From Oreocharis arfaki (lineage: Eukaryota > Chordata > Aves > Passeriformes > Paramythiidae): DNA of 64,000 nucleotides. Under the pieces are notes generated by a model. The model saw nothing but the letters and a program-made list of their open reading frames with translations. It was not told where the DNA came from and did no database searches. Below, piece by piece: positions 38,140 through 51,520 of the stretch. Numbering within the stretch: the first letter of the stretch is position 1; each line of letters begins with the position of its first letter. The DNA lies in NCBI GenBank assembly GCA_013398015.1, contig VZRR01005727.1:506719-570718 (forward strand), in the 5' to 3' direction. A program made the translations under genes and the position numbers.

Positions 38140-38590
38140 CAAACGAGACCATATGCCAGTGACAATAATAAGGGTTTTATTTGGTGGCAAATAAGAGAGA
38201 GAGAAAGAATGAAGAAAGAAAGGTAAGGCATAGGTGGGGGGGACAGAAAGGGAGTGACAGGGACAGAATAAAGAATATATCACCACTCTGTGGATCCCAG
38301 CGATGTTCTGTTGANCGCCACGCACCCAAAACCTCCTCTTCCCTCCCCAGCTGGGGGGAGTCTGTGTAAACCTGGCTGCTGTGAGCTGTGCTCTCCCTCC
38401 TATCCCAATCTCAGCTGGGATGGCAGCTGGAGGCTTTGCCCTGTTGTGGAGGCATACCTTCCCCTCGGCCTGAGCTGATTGAACAATGGGTTTCTTTTAA
38501 TCTAATCAGCAGCTCGAGCTCCAGTCCAAAGTTCTTCAAGAAGTTTTCTGCGGCTGTAGCTTCTTTAAAACTTCATATCAATGTTTGAGG
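38140..38590 (-). mobile_element. Possible avian ERV LTR, containing an N
   Basis: Read on the minus strand, this segment has a TATA-like GATATATTC near 38275, a long C/T-rich run (purine-rich on plus, 38190-38260) and a poly(A) signal AATAAAACCCTT at about 38172-38183. That is the layout expected of an LTR. Blocks such as TAAACCTGGCTGCTGTGAGC (about 38367) and CAGCTGGGATGGCAGCTGGA (about 38412) look familiar from bird interspersed repeats. The ends are not defined, no target-site duplication was found and no internal retroviral sequence is present. Mappability trouble could explain the N at 38315. It could instead be another GC-rich repeat or unique sequence. Confidence 0.45.
38315..38315. 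other. Single unknown base (N)
   Basis: Unlike the N positions at 8376 and 10552, the flanks here are not duplicated within the window. It may be a contig join inside a repeat or simply an uncalled base. Confidence 0.95.
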
Positions 38591-41500
38591 CATAAACTAT
38601 TTTCAGTCTCTGACAACCCCTCATAGTAGAAACCACTTTGAAATGTAGTTGCTTTTTTCCCTTAATGCTAGGTAGCATTGGGAAGTTAAGTGCAGGACAC
38701 AACTTGGATACACAGGTGTATACCACACCTGTGCCACAGCTATATCAAGAGATTTTAAATAAAGAGACACCACTGGACCAGCTACTGATCTGACAATTTA
38801 GCCAAGTTAATCTTATAGAGAGCCCAGTACCTCATATTTAGCTCAGCAATATCTTCCCCAAAGCACCCAGTTCTTGATTTGACTATTTTAACAATAATTT
38901 ACATTCTAATAGTTGCCAATGGCACTCAGATTTTAGTTTACTTCTACTGCGTGTGTTTAGTTCTCCTGTGTGAACTTGTGTACCTTTCCTGAGTGAATTC
39001 AATGCATCATGAGCTCAAAGAGAGAGGTTTTTGAGCTCTTTCCTGGATTTACCAGAAGGATCATTCTGAAGAGTTTAGCTGGACAGAGAACAGACAGTTA
39101 CCTGGTCTGTTTGAATTTCACAAAAGAAACAAACCCTAAGCCAAGAATTATTCATGGACGTGACTCAAGCAATGGTCAGAATAACTCTATTACATTCATT
39201 TCAAACTTCTTGCACACAATCGGCAACAAAAAGGAGATAAATTATAAATTGCATTTAAAAAAAATATTCCTGAAAGCATACTTTTTTTCCCTTGAAGATA
39301 AAACATGTACCATGGTTTTATTAAAAATCCAGGTCTTGGGTGTTGTCTGATCCCATGAATAAGCATAGCAGGTGATCACAAACCTCTCACTGCAACTGAA
39401 CCCAACCCGGCCTGCTCAAAACCCCAGCTCACATGAAAGCCCAGCACTCCTAGCCATGTAGGCCAGGAAAAAACAGTGATGGCATTTATTATTTAAGGAA
39501 AGGGATAGCAAAATGATGAGCACATCTTGCAGCAGGTACCTGCAGCCTTGTGGGAGGCAGCAGCGCGTCCTGCAGCCCTCTGGCACCGAGTCTCCGCTGT
39601 GCTGCAAAAACTGCTCCGCTTTGTCTCATCAAAACACACGAGCAGGCTCGGGAAATCTGCTGGGGGCAGCCACTGCAAGTCATCTTGTTCTCCTGGTACC
39701 TTAAATATTTCATCTTAATCTCTAACCGGAATAGATATGTGATGAGCAAGATAAAGCAAGCCCCTTAACAACCTGTCTCTCTTTTCTTGGACAAGCAAGC
39801 CCTGACTTGCAACACATGGGGAAAGACAGTCAGCAGTTCCCAAGATGGCCCTTCTTTGAAGTGATATCTTTTTTACTTCATTTGTATTCTGGTTTCTAGC
39901 TAAACCAGGACTGGCACTGTCGATCTAGGTGTGTCCGTTCCAGTCCATTCACTAACAATTTCTGGCAATTGGGCAATTTCAAATTCAAATTTGACAGAGG
40001 TAAATTTCAAATATATCCAGTCCCTAAAAGCATTAGTTAGCAACTGTGCCAAATAGAAAAAAATTACTTACTTTCTGGAGGAAAGTCAGCTACAACTCAG
40101 TGTAGATTTATCCTGCAGAAACCGTGAACGAGCCATGACATCTCATAATATTCCCTCAGAAGCCAACAGGGACATTAGCTAAAAAAGCAAGAGCAGAACC
40201 CAAAGTAGGATTAGAAGAGCACACAGGAAACCATATGCCACTAGATTATAGAATATCTTCTTTTTAAGGAGTTGTTGTTAAAAATTTTTCATACAAGTCT
40301 TCTTATAAATTCTTTTAAAATAATTTTTAAGTGTTACGTAATTTTCTTTTCCTGTGTTTCTGGAGTCCTGTTTGCGAAAGTGCCCTCTAAAACTTCTGCA
40401 GCACTGTAAATACATTTTCTTATTACTTGTTCCAGCCACAGAGCAGCCTTCGGTCTTTCAAACCATGGAAACTTCCCCAGGTGAAGGCTGGTGGATGGAG
40501 GAAGAAAGAGAAGCACTGGTAGACAAATGGTGGGCCAGAATCTGGCTCTGACTGCATCCTTGGGAGCAGTGAAGAGCAGGAGGAGCGCTCCCATGTTCTG
40601 TGCTGGCCTTGTCACCCACTGTCCAGGCTTGCTGGAATCATGAGGTGGTCTTCAACACCTCATGGTTAGTTTTCCTGATATTCCTTTGACCACTAACATA
40701 TTTTACCTCCAAAGAAGGATACATTTCATTAGAAAATGAAATTGCTTCATCTCCTCTTCTTTCTTTAACTTTATCAACGTCTTGACTTCACTTGGAGCTA
40801 TTCCCCAGTCAGAGCAAGAGGGAAGCAAAGGCTCCCAGTCTGAATGCAAGCTTGTCTTATTTAGTCTTTCTTTTTCTAATTTAATTTTTATTTTTGTAAT
40901 TCTCACGTTTCCTTGGGCTATTTAAGATGACAGCAGCCACTTGCCTCGTGTGATACAGGACTTGAACTATTTTCAGAAGCAGTAGACTGAAGGAATAAGA
41001 AATAACCTCCATAAAACTTGTCCAGTGGGTTGACTTGATCTAATACCTCAAGATGCCTATTATTCCACATTTACTGGACTTCCTCCATCCCCTTCAACAC
41101 TACACTTGCTATCTCTTTTCTTAAAAGGGAAACCAACACGATAACCCTGACAGCAGTTTTCCTTTCACCCCTGAGATGTGTATCCTCATAGATTGCATGC
41201 AGTGATCCTCTTGATTCATAAGCGTTCCCTGAGTGAATGCTATTGAGTCTGGCAGCTACAATAATACTCCCCTGCCATATGCATTTTCTATACAGATCAT
41301 GGCCCTTTCCCCACTTCTTGCTCAAAAGCCTGCTGAGAATGAATGTGTGGAAGCTCCATGACATCTCTCTCAGTGTCTATTGTGTTCTTTCTCCTGTAGC
41401 CCATGAAAGGCCGCAACAACCACAGCTGATAAAGGACAGAGAGAAAATGTGTTCCAGAATAAAGTGACAATGCGACAAATACAGCTCATGGGAGAGAGAA

Positions 41501-43847
41501 GATGTGCTGTTGTGGGGAGGCAAGCGCTTTGTGGGATGCCTGAGGTCAGGATGCATCGTCAGAAAGGTGATTCCTGGATTTCTGATCCGTAGCAGAGACT
41601 CTGCAGAGGAAAGAAGACAGAAGGGGAACCTCATTGTGTCTGGTTTCAGTGTATCAGCACCCTGGTGTGAGAAGCTGAGTTTTCAGGGCTACCCACTCTA
41701 AATGCACACTTCTGGGTGTCCCATCAGAAGAAAAATCACTCAGAGACAGAATGCAGATGTATCTCCTGAATTACTGAACAGAAGATAAATCAGAAAGCCA
41801 AATGGTTCCATCTCAGTTCAGCATGCCCCAAACTAATTTGCTTGTACGAGTATTTTCATTCAGATAAGCCTCCTCTCCGGAAATGAAGCACAGCGCTAGG
41901 AAAAATCATTGGTCCTGCAGCTGTGATCAGGGAATGAATGAGACGTGACAGTGCTCTTGTAGATGTTCAGACAGCCTGAGCTTGCCTCAGTCATCTTTTC
42001 CTGCGGTGGCAACATCCTGCATGATGCAGTTTCGTGTCACTTCTGACATTGTCATTTCAGATGTTGCAAAATCCTGGAAGCAAGAGAACGGACCAGCGTA
42101 AGAGGGGAGAAAACAGAACAGAAAATAGCATCTGACAACACATATCCAGTCTCTTGTGTCGTTGCAAGGTTTGCATGGCCTGTCAGGATAGCCACCAATC
42201 TGATCAAAACGTGCCTACAGCTGGCATGGCAAAAGTGCCAAGCCTTGGAAACCTCTTGATGTCGTAACCTAAATACCGGAGGGGTCCTGCAGCACTTGGT
42301 CAGTTGATTTAGATTTTCCTTCCACACAGCAACCTTCCCCCTTTCTGAGCAAAACATCCAAGTCTGAGATGAATTCGTTTCTGCTAATCAATGATAGCAA
42401 AGTGGACAAGAAAAAGGCAGGTTTAGCACAATTGGCAGCATTTACATAGGCTGCTTTTCCACAGGTTTCTCAAGAGCTGGTGCTCTGGAATCTCCCAGCA
42501 GGGTTGAGCTGACATTGCAGCCTTCCCTCTCTTAGGGTGCGAAATTATTTGGGTGCACATTTTCCTGTACATTGACAGTAAAAGAATTTTCTGAGGTCTG
42601 TCCTACTGTCAGGCTGATCAGGTTCAAAGAGAAGCTGACAGGAATGGACCTCTAGCATAACTAGAGATGGCAGATTTCTTTAGCAAATCATCGTAAAGCT
42701 GGTTAAGAACAGATATAAAAAGTTCCTTTCTAAATTATATATGTCACACGAATACTTAGAGCTAACCTGCTAAATTGTCACAACTTTCATGTACAGTTTC
42801 TCTGACACTATGAAACTCAGGCACCTTTTAATGCAAATTCCTCCCATTATCAGATTTATTCCTCAGCATCTGGTGGCATCTCCTTCTGCCTAATTAGATG
42901 GTCAAAAGTATTCCAATTATTCTCTGTTCAATCAACCTAAACCTTTTCATTAGAAAACTATACCCTTCCAGTAGTTTCAACAAACATAAAATGTGATTTT
43001 TTAATGGGAATATGTATGACTATTGACAAAATTCCATCTCTTTTCCTGCACTCCTTCCCTCATCTGGGTACTTGGTGTGCTTCAGGTCCTGGATTCCAGA
43101 GCAGTTGAATGTTGAGATATGGGGAGCAGCATTTCTGAGACCCCAATCCAGGAGGACACTGCAGAGCCAAGAAAGAGGGGCCAGATGTTCCCTGGTGGCC
43201 AAACTTTTCTCATCACCCTCAGACAAAAAAAATTAGGTCATTCAGTTCTGGTTTGGGTTTGGGTTTTTTTGTGATGTTCTCTTATTAAAGGAGAGTGGCT
43301 TATGGGGAAAATTGGAATGATTTTAATAAGCAGATCTTCGGGTGTTTGACGTATGAATTAAGTTAGCAGTGGTTACTAGAAAGAATGCATCACTGAAATA
43401 AGAAATTACTTACTTTGCATACCACAGGCAGAATGAAAACAAAGAACCACATTATGTTCTCATAAAAGCTAATAAAATTTTTGTTCTTTTGCTTTTAGAC
43501 CAATTGTACCTGAATTGCTTTATTACAAGACCATTATTTGGTCAATTTTTTAAAGCACTTTCTATTTTTTTCCGAGATGAATTTGGGTGCAAAACTAGAA
43601 AAGAATTCCAGGCAGAGGGCTCTTCTGCCACCAATGGAAAAAAAAATAGTCTAGCCTTGCCTTGAATGTGTTACACTGGTAAATGTAATAGCAACAATTC
43701 ATGAGCAAGATTATTTGTAAAGCATGAGATCGCAGTACTAAAAAGTGATTGTATTCCAAATTCTTTTAATTCTTTAGTTTATTAGCTGTTGAATTATTAG
43801 AATTGGTTTACAAGTTCTTTCCTTTAGCAAGCTGAAAACTTTCCTGG
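38591..43847. other. Unique non-coding stretch
   Basis: No recognised gene. Frames open at 39009-39350 (+, 113 codons) and 42052-42357 (-, 101 codons) have no recognisable domains. The GC-richer patch 39489-39768 is open in several frames on both strands at once, which argues against coding. A short TTTGGG-type run lies near 43252-43268. Confidence 0.5.
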
Positions 43848-43894
43848 AAAAAAAAATACAAAACAAAACCAAACCAAAAAAACCCAAAGAGAAA
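43848..43894 (+). repeat. A-rich low-complexity tract
   Basis: A-runs are interrupted by C and CC (AAACC-type units), resembling decayed poly(A). No element body is attached. Confidence 0.7.
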
Positions 43895-44760
43895 GTCAAA
43901 CTGGAGCTCTGGCTGAGTTCTGAACTTATGAAGAAATACCAGGTATGGAAAACTCACATGAAAATTATGCATTGTGCCATCATTACACTCTTACACTGTC
44001 TGGTAATACAGAGAAAAATTAAATTAATCACTAAGTTTTATTTCAATAGAAATAAAATAGGAATTAAGTATTATTTATGATTTCTGCCTGTCAGTTCTAT
44101 GTTTGTCCAAAACTACATCACTTCCTTAAATTTTTTTTTGTTGTTATAGTTCTTGTTTACAACTTAGTATGGTTATTTCTACAGTACTCTGAAAGGCATG
44201 GAGGGAAAATCTTACATGTGTCATTGAACACTATTGGATTTCTCCACAAAGCCTGAAGCACAAATAAAGCCCAGTTTAGTGGTGCTCAGTGTGTTTAGGC
44301 GATCATTAGGGATCTCAGAGAGACTGACGGCATTAATACATTCTAGTGTCTTTAGAAGAGAAACTTTTCTTTCTACTTTAAAGTATTTTACACACCACAC
44401 AATTTTGTATATGACAAAGTAGAAGTAATTTCAAATAGGTATCAGCTGTTCAATAGTTCTGTTTGTAAGTACTTAGCTAGTAAGGAATGGAAAAGAATGA
44501 AAGATGGTCTAATTAGCACTGTCAAACAGGTACCAAATTCAACTTGGCAGGAGGGATAAAGTTAACAAATCTTAGCCTTTTGTCTCTCTCTATGATCAGC
44601 ACTCACATACCACAGTTATCTGACCTGCTAAGAGACACATAAAACCACACTGCCAGGCCTCCTTTATTGCAGCTTATTGTCTTGGACACCACGGGAAGAA
44701 AGACATCCCAGCAGCAATGTGGTTTAATTAGGCCAGAACTTGATTAGCTCTGCACACTGG
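43895..44760. other. Unique AT-rich non-coding stretch
   Basis: No gene or repeat is recognised. A TAAT-type homeodomain core lies at about 44722-44746, just before the GC-rich patch. Confidence 0.5.
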
Positions 44761-45105
44761 GGATGTCTCTCAGAACTCACAGCTCCTGCTCTCTGGGGGA
44801 GGCTGCCCCATGCTCTGTGCCCTGCTGGCCCTGCCCTGGCTCGGCCTCAGCGGGCAGCCCAGGGGATGGCGGGGACTCTCCCCGTGCTCCAGCAGCAGGG
44901 AAAGCCTGGCACCCTTCCGGCTGCTCCATTGCAGGACGCCTCTGTGATACTGGTTCAAAGCCCTGCTGGTCAGGAGATCCAGCTCTCCATGGACAGCTGC
45001 CTTGAAAGGGTAAATACCCAGCTGCAGCCACATGGCCGTGACCTGATCTACATTGCTTACCTTCACCCACCCTGTGAGGCTGAGATTGGAAGCAAACACA
45101 GTGAG
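44761..45105. other. GC-rich, stop-poor patch
   Basis: The patch is clearly richer in G+C than its surroundings. Frames are open on both strands together (44740-45108 and 44763-45005 plus; 44770-45099 and 44777-45124 minus). Simultaneous openness on both strands is a composition effect. An acceptor-like and a donor-like site bound 44935-45100 on the plus strand; see the findings. Confidence 0.6.
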
Positions 45106-45211
45106 TAATCCTGTTAAAGACCACTATAAACTCTCTTCATAGATTGGGCCAGTGACATCAAAACTGAAAGTAATACCATCATCTTGTTAAAGATAAAAAA
45201 GTGTTCTTTCC

Positions 45212-45239
45212 TTTTTTTTTTTTTTATTTTTTTTTTTTT
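45212..45239. repeat. T-rich tract
   Basis: Twenty-seven of 28 bases are T, with one A at 45226. It is poly(A)-like on the minus strand, and no element body is recognised. Confidence 0.85.
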
Positions 45240-48200
45240 AACTAGAAGATTTAAGATCTCCTCTAAAATCAGGTCAGGTATTAGGATGTTTCCCAGTGAA
45301 GGAAGCAGGGGCAGTGATGAGGGAATGTTTGCATCTCATCCAAACATCCCACTTTTCTTTTCCTTCTGATGTTGCCTCCTCCTCTCCTTGTTATAAATAT
45401 TTCATTTTTATCCCATTTTAAGTTATATTTGAAATGGTTTGTTTTGCAATGCTAAACTGTAATGTTTTGTCTTGCAGGAATGCTACCTTTCTTCTCAATG
45501 AAATTCCGAGGAAATCAACCTGTAGTCATGATATATTTTGTGTGATCAGAAGACATTTTCCATCAAAATACCTCGGAGCAGTAATGCTCAGTATGTTCAA
45601 ATCATCCTCTTACTTAACTGTTCCAATATGGCTATAAAAGACTTGCACTGGGGACTTCTGCCTCATACAGTCCCACACTGGCATGGTAACAACAGCAAAT
45701 GTAATAATGATCATCCTCCTGTGGTCACAGTGCTCTGCCAAAGCCATGGTTTTGAAATGACCATATGTATTCCAAATCAGCAGGTTTGTAAAACACATAA
45801 TAATAACCGGGATGGGGTTTCAGACCGTGCTCAGCTGCCTCGGCGTGTTTGCAAGAGGAACACGAGCCCTGAGAAATAAAATCCTGCTCTGATGTGCTTC
45901 ATTCAGAGAGTTCACTTTGCTCTCCTCCATCCTCCCGTGCCCACACAGACATTCCCCTCCTGCATTGCCCACACTCCTCCCCTCAGGGCATTGCCTCTGT
46001 CTTCCCTGTGAAGACATTTACCCACACTCAGTGTTTACTACATTAGAGATGCTCCATGCATTTGCTATTAGGCTGACTGCTCTTGGCAGGCAACATCAAC
46101 CCACAAACAGTGCAGCACCACTGCCTCCTACCATCCCTGATGCAGGCAGGTTGTACTTGGTGTACTGAGTGCCCTCTGAGCATATCACACCAATATTCAA
46201 CCCTAGGCTCCGATTAATTAGGTTTTGTTTTAGAAGGGTCTTTCATCCCCTTGCACTCTCTCTTTCATGCTTTCATTCTGTGTGGAGATTTTCCTTTACA
46301 GTAATTTCTGTGGAATTTTAAAAGAAGCTGCAGAATCTCCTCCAGAAAATGCTCCATGCAATTACTCAACCCCAAAAGGGTTGTCTTTCCCACTTGTTTT
46401 TCTTCAGGGCAAGAAAGATGTACTTAAAATACTACATGTAATTTAGCCTGAGCCAAATATAGCATGTACTATGATGTGAGCATTGATTTGTTTTTCTTTG
46501 CCCATCTATTACCTCGATGAACACATCTGGAGAAGGTATGAGACTGAATCCAGCTGTGAAAATTATCCTTGAATTAAGCTGAGAGAGAAGAGAACTCACA
46601 GAACTGTCACCAGGGCACATACAAGAAACTGAGTTATGCTCATCTTCTCTACTAAAACAATGCATTAGAAAGGTCTGGCTTCTTATAAGTCATTTAATAA
46701 ATACATTATTATCAATAGACAATTAAAAAAACCCCAAACCCATGACTATTCACATTATCTACACTTCAGCTGGATTCTGGAGGGCAACGAGAATGGATAA
46801 GCTGAGAGACATCTTACATCAAAGGAATTAAAAGCAGCATCTGATAGTAAATGTGTATTTTACAGCTACTTTCTGATCTGCTCCAGAGAGTGCTACTGCT
46901 TGAATTCACAGCGTAAGGAAAAAATCCACATTTTACAACCTACCTTGTGATGGGAATGTGATTGCTTTTATAGTCCATATCTGCCTCCTATTACCTGTCA
47001 GCTACATCGCTGCAGTTTTGTGCACTCCATTCAGAACACCTACCAAAATAACCTACAAATAACTTCACTTTTTGAGGAGGAATAAAAAAATTTCCACTTA
47101 GCCGTAGTACGGCTTGTCACTAAAGCCATTACGATGTTGGGTTGTTGCACCGTATCTCTGCTGGATACAATTTGAAACACTGATTTCTCCATCTTTGTAC
47201 CTTATTTCATATATACGTTCACAGGCACACAGTTAAACTCAGGCTTAATGCAATTTGACTAGAAAATCCACTTAAATTGTCCACAGAATAAAAGATTATT
47301 TCAGAACAAGGTGTCTAGACAGCTCTTCTATTTAATTTTCAGTGAGATTATTCTAAGTCCACTTCCAGCACTCATCCAGGGGATTTCCACCACAAGCTTC
47401 TGCTGCTTTAAAGGCAGTGTCTACACTGGGTTATTATTCTGATTCTTGACAGCAGAGCCCTGTGTTTCCTCACTAATCTGAGCCCTGCCGTGTCCTGCTG
47501 GAGATTATTCCAGCCTGGGAGCGGGGGGTGGCACAGGGACAAGGAGCAGCTCTGCAGCCCCATTGCTGGGCAGCTTAGAGTGACCAGCAGAGAGAGCAAG
47601 CAGCGCCTTAATCACTGCTGACAAACAGCACGGGGATTTTTACCTCACAAGGAGGCCCCACACACATCCCTCTCTCAAGGGAGTAACTCGGATGTGAAGC
47701 AGCTCAGCATCGGCGCCGTGAGTGGTCACTGCCACAGCTGACAGTTCAGGCCTGCCAGGGGGACAGTCATTAGAAAGCTACCAGGCTCTTACTTTGAGAT
47801 CCCAATCAGTAAGGAAACGGATGAACTGAGGACTGTCCTACCCACTCTCGCTCTCCCAAGGTCCCCGTTACCCCAAGCATGATGTACTTGTCTCCTTGGA
47901 AACCAGTGCACTGCGTCCTGTGCAAATAATCCTCTCCACACTGCATTTGCAGGGCCCAGGTGCCTGCACACAGGACAAATCAAAGATTTTACCCTTGCAG
48001 GGCGCTTCTAGTAACTGAATTCAAGCAGGAAAAGTCATTAACGTATACACACGAGTGCATTTTCTAAATGAAACTTAAGAATGCTGCAGCAGTAAGGGAC
48101 TTAGGAAAGTTTTCTTTCCTTCAATTTATGAATCTGTCAAGACACGTCACAGAGGAATTGTGAGTATTGTTTTAGTGATCATTTGGGGACACTATAATTA

Positions 48201-50200
48201 CAATACAAAACCATCTGTTCTTGGGGAGTGCCTAATTACTCTGTGTCAAAACGAGATTAAGCTTGCATTTGCTTCCATCTCGTTCTAACCTTAGTATGAA
48301 TTGATTATCCAGATCATTAAAGAGAAGCACTAGCCAATCTTATAAGAAATAGCTTTCTTCATTTGTACTCCTTTAAATGAGTTGCTCCTTCCTAGGAATT
48401 ATCGTGGAGTCATGTCTGCTAAATCACCAATTCCTCTGTGCTTGGTTTCTCACCAAACGTCTCCTGTGGGCAGCGAGCCCTGCCCCAACCTGGCCCGGGA
48501 GCCAGCGGCGCTGCCAGCATTCCTCTTACTGGATGGGAAAGCTTTATCTCACTGCTGAGGGGCATGCTTGGGCATTTCTTTATGAAAATTATTATGAAAA
48601 GCTGAATTTTAAAAGCAACCCTGTTCATTAAATCTTCAGTTGCACAAATTTTGTTCATGGTCAAGCTTTAGGTAAACCCTGCCTTTTGACATGCTCCCCT
48701 CACAACCTGCCTGTACATTCAGAAAGCTTTTCTTTATCTGCCAATAAGAAATTAGTTTTATTCCATCTCCTCACACCCATAGCTGATGACTTTCAATATA
48801 CAGCAGAATTTAATGCTTAAATGGGCTACTACAACGTGTGAATTATTGACAGAAAAATAAGAAATTCAGTTCCACTCCTCCTGCCTTCTACCTTTCCCTT
48901 TTGCCTCCACTGTCTCCTTTTCTTTAGCAGCTTTACATTTAATTTCTTCTTCCACCAGTACAAACAACAATCATTTAGCTATTTCTTTGCTACTTCTATG
49001 CATAGTTAGTTGGTTTCACCAAGAGAGAAGCACCAAATGGTTAGGAAAGGTTAACTTGTTTTAAATAACATCTCTGGAAAAGTTTCTGTTTGCCTGGATG
49101 GGGATCTGAGTACCAGAGAGTGCAATCATTTCTCGTCTCTCAGGCAAATTGGAATGTTGACCTGAAAAACTCTTTATGTTGCTTTCAGTGTTGAGGGTGC
49201 TTAGGGTGGCAAATTCAACCCAGTCTTCAGCGGTCCTAATCTTTAAAGAAAGCATGGGATATTTTAAATGTGCAGTCTGACCTTGCATAAGAGCAAAGGT
49301 TAGAGAGGTTAAATGCAGTAATTTGAGAGATTTTTATTCTCAAGGACTGTATGGTCTCTCATAAATCTGTATATACTAATAAGGCTCATATATCACTCCC
49401 AGTGCACTGTACAGCACAGAATTAACTGTAATTCTTGCTTTTTCTTTTAAAAGAGAATTATTCTATTAAAAGGTGCCAGATTCACAGCTGTAGCAAGTGA
49501 TAACCTCTGCTTATCCACACCTAAGAATTTACATAGCATGTAGCGTGTTTTTCATAATAACGTTTCATTAAAATCCTTTAGCTTTGACCTGCAAGGAACA
49601 GCTCTGAAGGTGAAAAAGTAGTTTTATCTCCACATCTGTTCTTTGCAAAAGTGACCTAGCAGGAAGGAGCAGCAAGGATGCTAACTGTGGGAGGAAGACA
49701 GCTCCAAGGAAAGGGATTGTTTCTGGTATGCAACACCCATGAGCTTGATTAGCCAACCAAGGCATTTCGAAGTCTTTATAAAAGTGTTTGCCCTCAAAAT
49801 CACCTTGAAATGTCATGGCCTTCACTACATGCACAGAAGGAGCTTAAAACTTCCATATTCTTAATTAATTGCTCTGGTAGCTACAAACATGCAACTTTTC
49901 TCAGTTGTTTGCTTTAGCTGCTGCTGAGACAAATTTACGAGCCTAATAAAATAGCAAAATGTATTTGCAATGTAAAACCATCATATATATTTATTTCATC
50001 AAACTATTTTTTTTCTAAAGCAAACCTTTTTAACTAATTTAAATATACTAATGTATAACACATTGTGGTATAAGATGTATTTTGATTTTATGATAACAAG
50101 TAAGAGCCATTTGAAATAAACACAAAGAGTTTTCACAGATTATTCTATGGATTATTCAATATTAAATCCATAACGTGCTGCTCCCCAGAGTCCCAGGAAA
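45240..50200. other. Unique non-coding stretch
   Basis: No recognised gene or transposable element. Short frames on both strands (for example 45538-45879 plus and 45610-45798 minus) overlap. 48196-48330 and 49857-49880 carry TAAT-type homeodomain cores in AT-rich sequence. 50030-50150 is strongly AT-rich. Confidence 0.5.
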
Positions 50201-51520
50201 ATGTATCTTATTTTTGCTACTGTCCTTACACACAGAATTCTGTATAAATGAGTGCATTCACACAATTATACTTTCCTCCTAGAGAAAACATCAAAATAAT
50301 GGTATTTTTTTCTCTCCCTCTAGCAATTTCCATCCTCACTGTTGAGTGGAAGACAGGGTTATGCTTCCTACAAGAAACAAGATGAGCTATTAGCCAGAAG
50401 TGGTAGGACCTGCCTTTGCATCTGCTGAGGAGAGCATGCACACACACCGGAAACTGGCATTCCTGTCTGCCTCGCACAGCGACCACTAACAGCTTTATCC
50501 AATTAACCTTTGCTTTGTCTGCCTTAGTGCTGGTTGTACACACGCAGCTTACACATTTCCAGAGTACGGATAATGCTAATGGCATTCCCAAAAAACAAGC
50601 CCAGCTTGTACAGCGGTGCACCGAGACACCGGGCAGCACGAGGTGCCAGAAATACAGCACACGGCTCCCTGGGAGGGCAGGCGCTCTCCTTGGATGGCCA
50701 GGCTTCACTCCAGCACACGGTGGGTGCAGAGGTCAGCAGGAGCCACTGCCCACTCCTAGGAAAGGAGCACACCGGCTGCAGCTCCCCTCTGGTAACTTTT
50801 ACACAGGGATGGCTGCTGGTTGTGTCCCTGGGGTGCTCCCTGCCTGAGCTCTGTGCTCTGGTGATCAAAAAGAAGGCATAAAAACCATTTAAATGTTCCC
50901 ATCCGCACTGCCATAAATACAGGCTGAGGGGAGAGTCTGTGAGCGTCTCCTCGGGAGTCAGAGTGTTAGTGCCATGCACTGGCAAAGTCAGAAGTGTGCA
51001 GAAATGTTAAGTGAATTTATGAGCTGTAAATGGAATTGAATCGATGTGAAATTCCTCTCCGACATTTGCCTATTCACTCTGTGGAACTGTTTTGTCATTT
51101 CATAATGTCTGCGCCATACATAGAGGCTGTACCTGAAGTACATCAGAAACACACAGCAGTCCATAGATTATTTTGCAATCCAAGTGGCTTCTGACATCAT
51201 AGTGCTAAGTGAAAATAACGTGGCTGTTCTGAACTTTCAGACAGCAGCAACATCTATTTATCTTTCTCTTCTCATTGCAGTAAGGCTCTGAGCTGACAAT
51301 GTGGAATCGCTGCATCAGCCTGGGGAAAACGATGCGCAAGGCAGAGAAAGCAGCGCCCCACGCTGACAGCGAGGGAGAGCACAGGGACAGAGCTGGGCTG
51401 CACTGGCAGACAGAACCCTGCCAGTCTGTGTGCTCTGGGACACTCACAGACACACAGGTTTGTCCCACAGGGCTGGCAAGCCGATGGGGAGTGAGAAAAA
51501 TAAACAGCACCTAGCGTAGA
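50201..51520. other. Locally GC/CpG-richer patch with overlapping open frames
   Basis: Between 50226 and 50985 two plus and two minus frames are open over largely the same bases, including the longest frame in the window (50226-50708 minus, 160 codons). No product is recognisable and no frame stands out. 51205-51514 behaves the same way. It may be an ageing CpG-containing element or chance composition. Confidence 0.5.

Noticed and set aside
39009..39350. 113-codon plus-strand open frame
   Set aside because: Lys/Ile/Asn-rich translation typical of AT-rich non-coding DNA; no recognisable motif.
44770..45124. Two minus-strand open frames of 109 and 115 codons
   Set aside because: Both lie opposite a plus-strand open frame in a GC-rich patch and neither resembles a known protein.
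50226..50708. 160-codon minus-strand open frame, the longest in the window
   Set aside because: Plus-strand frames 50416-50847 and 50534-50881 and minus-strand frame 50524-50985 are open over much of the same bases. The translation has no recognisable domain, and the patch is GC-richer, so stop codons are scarce by composition.
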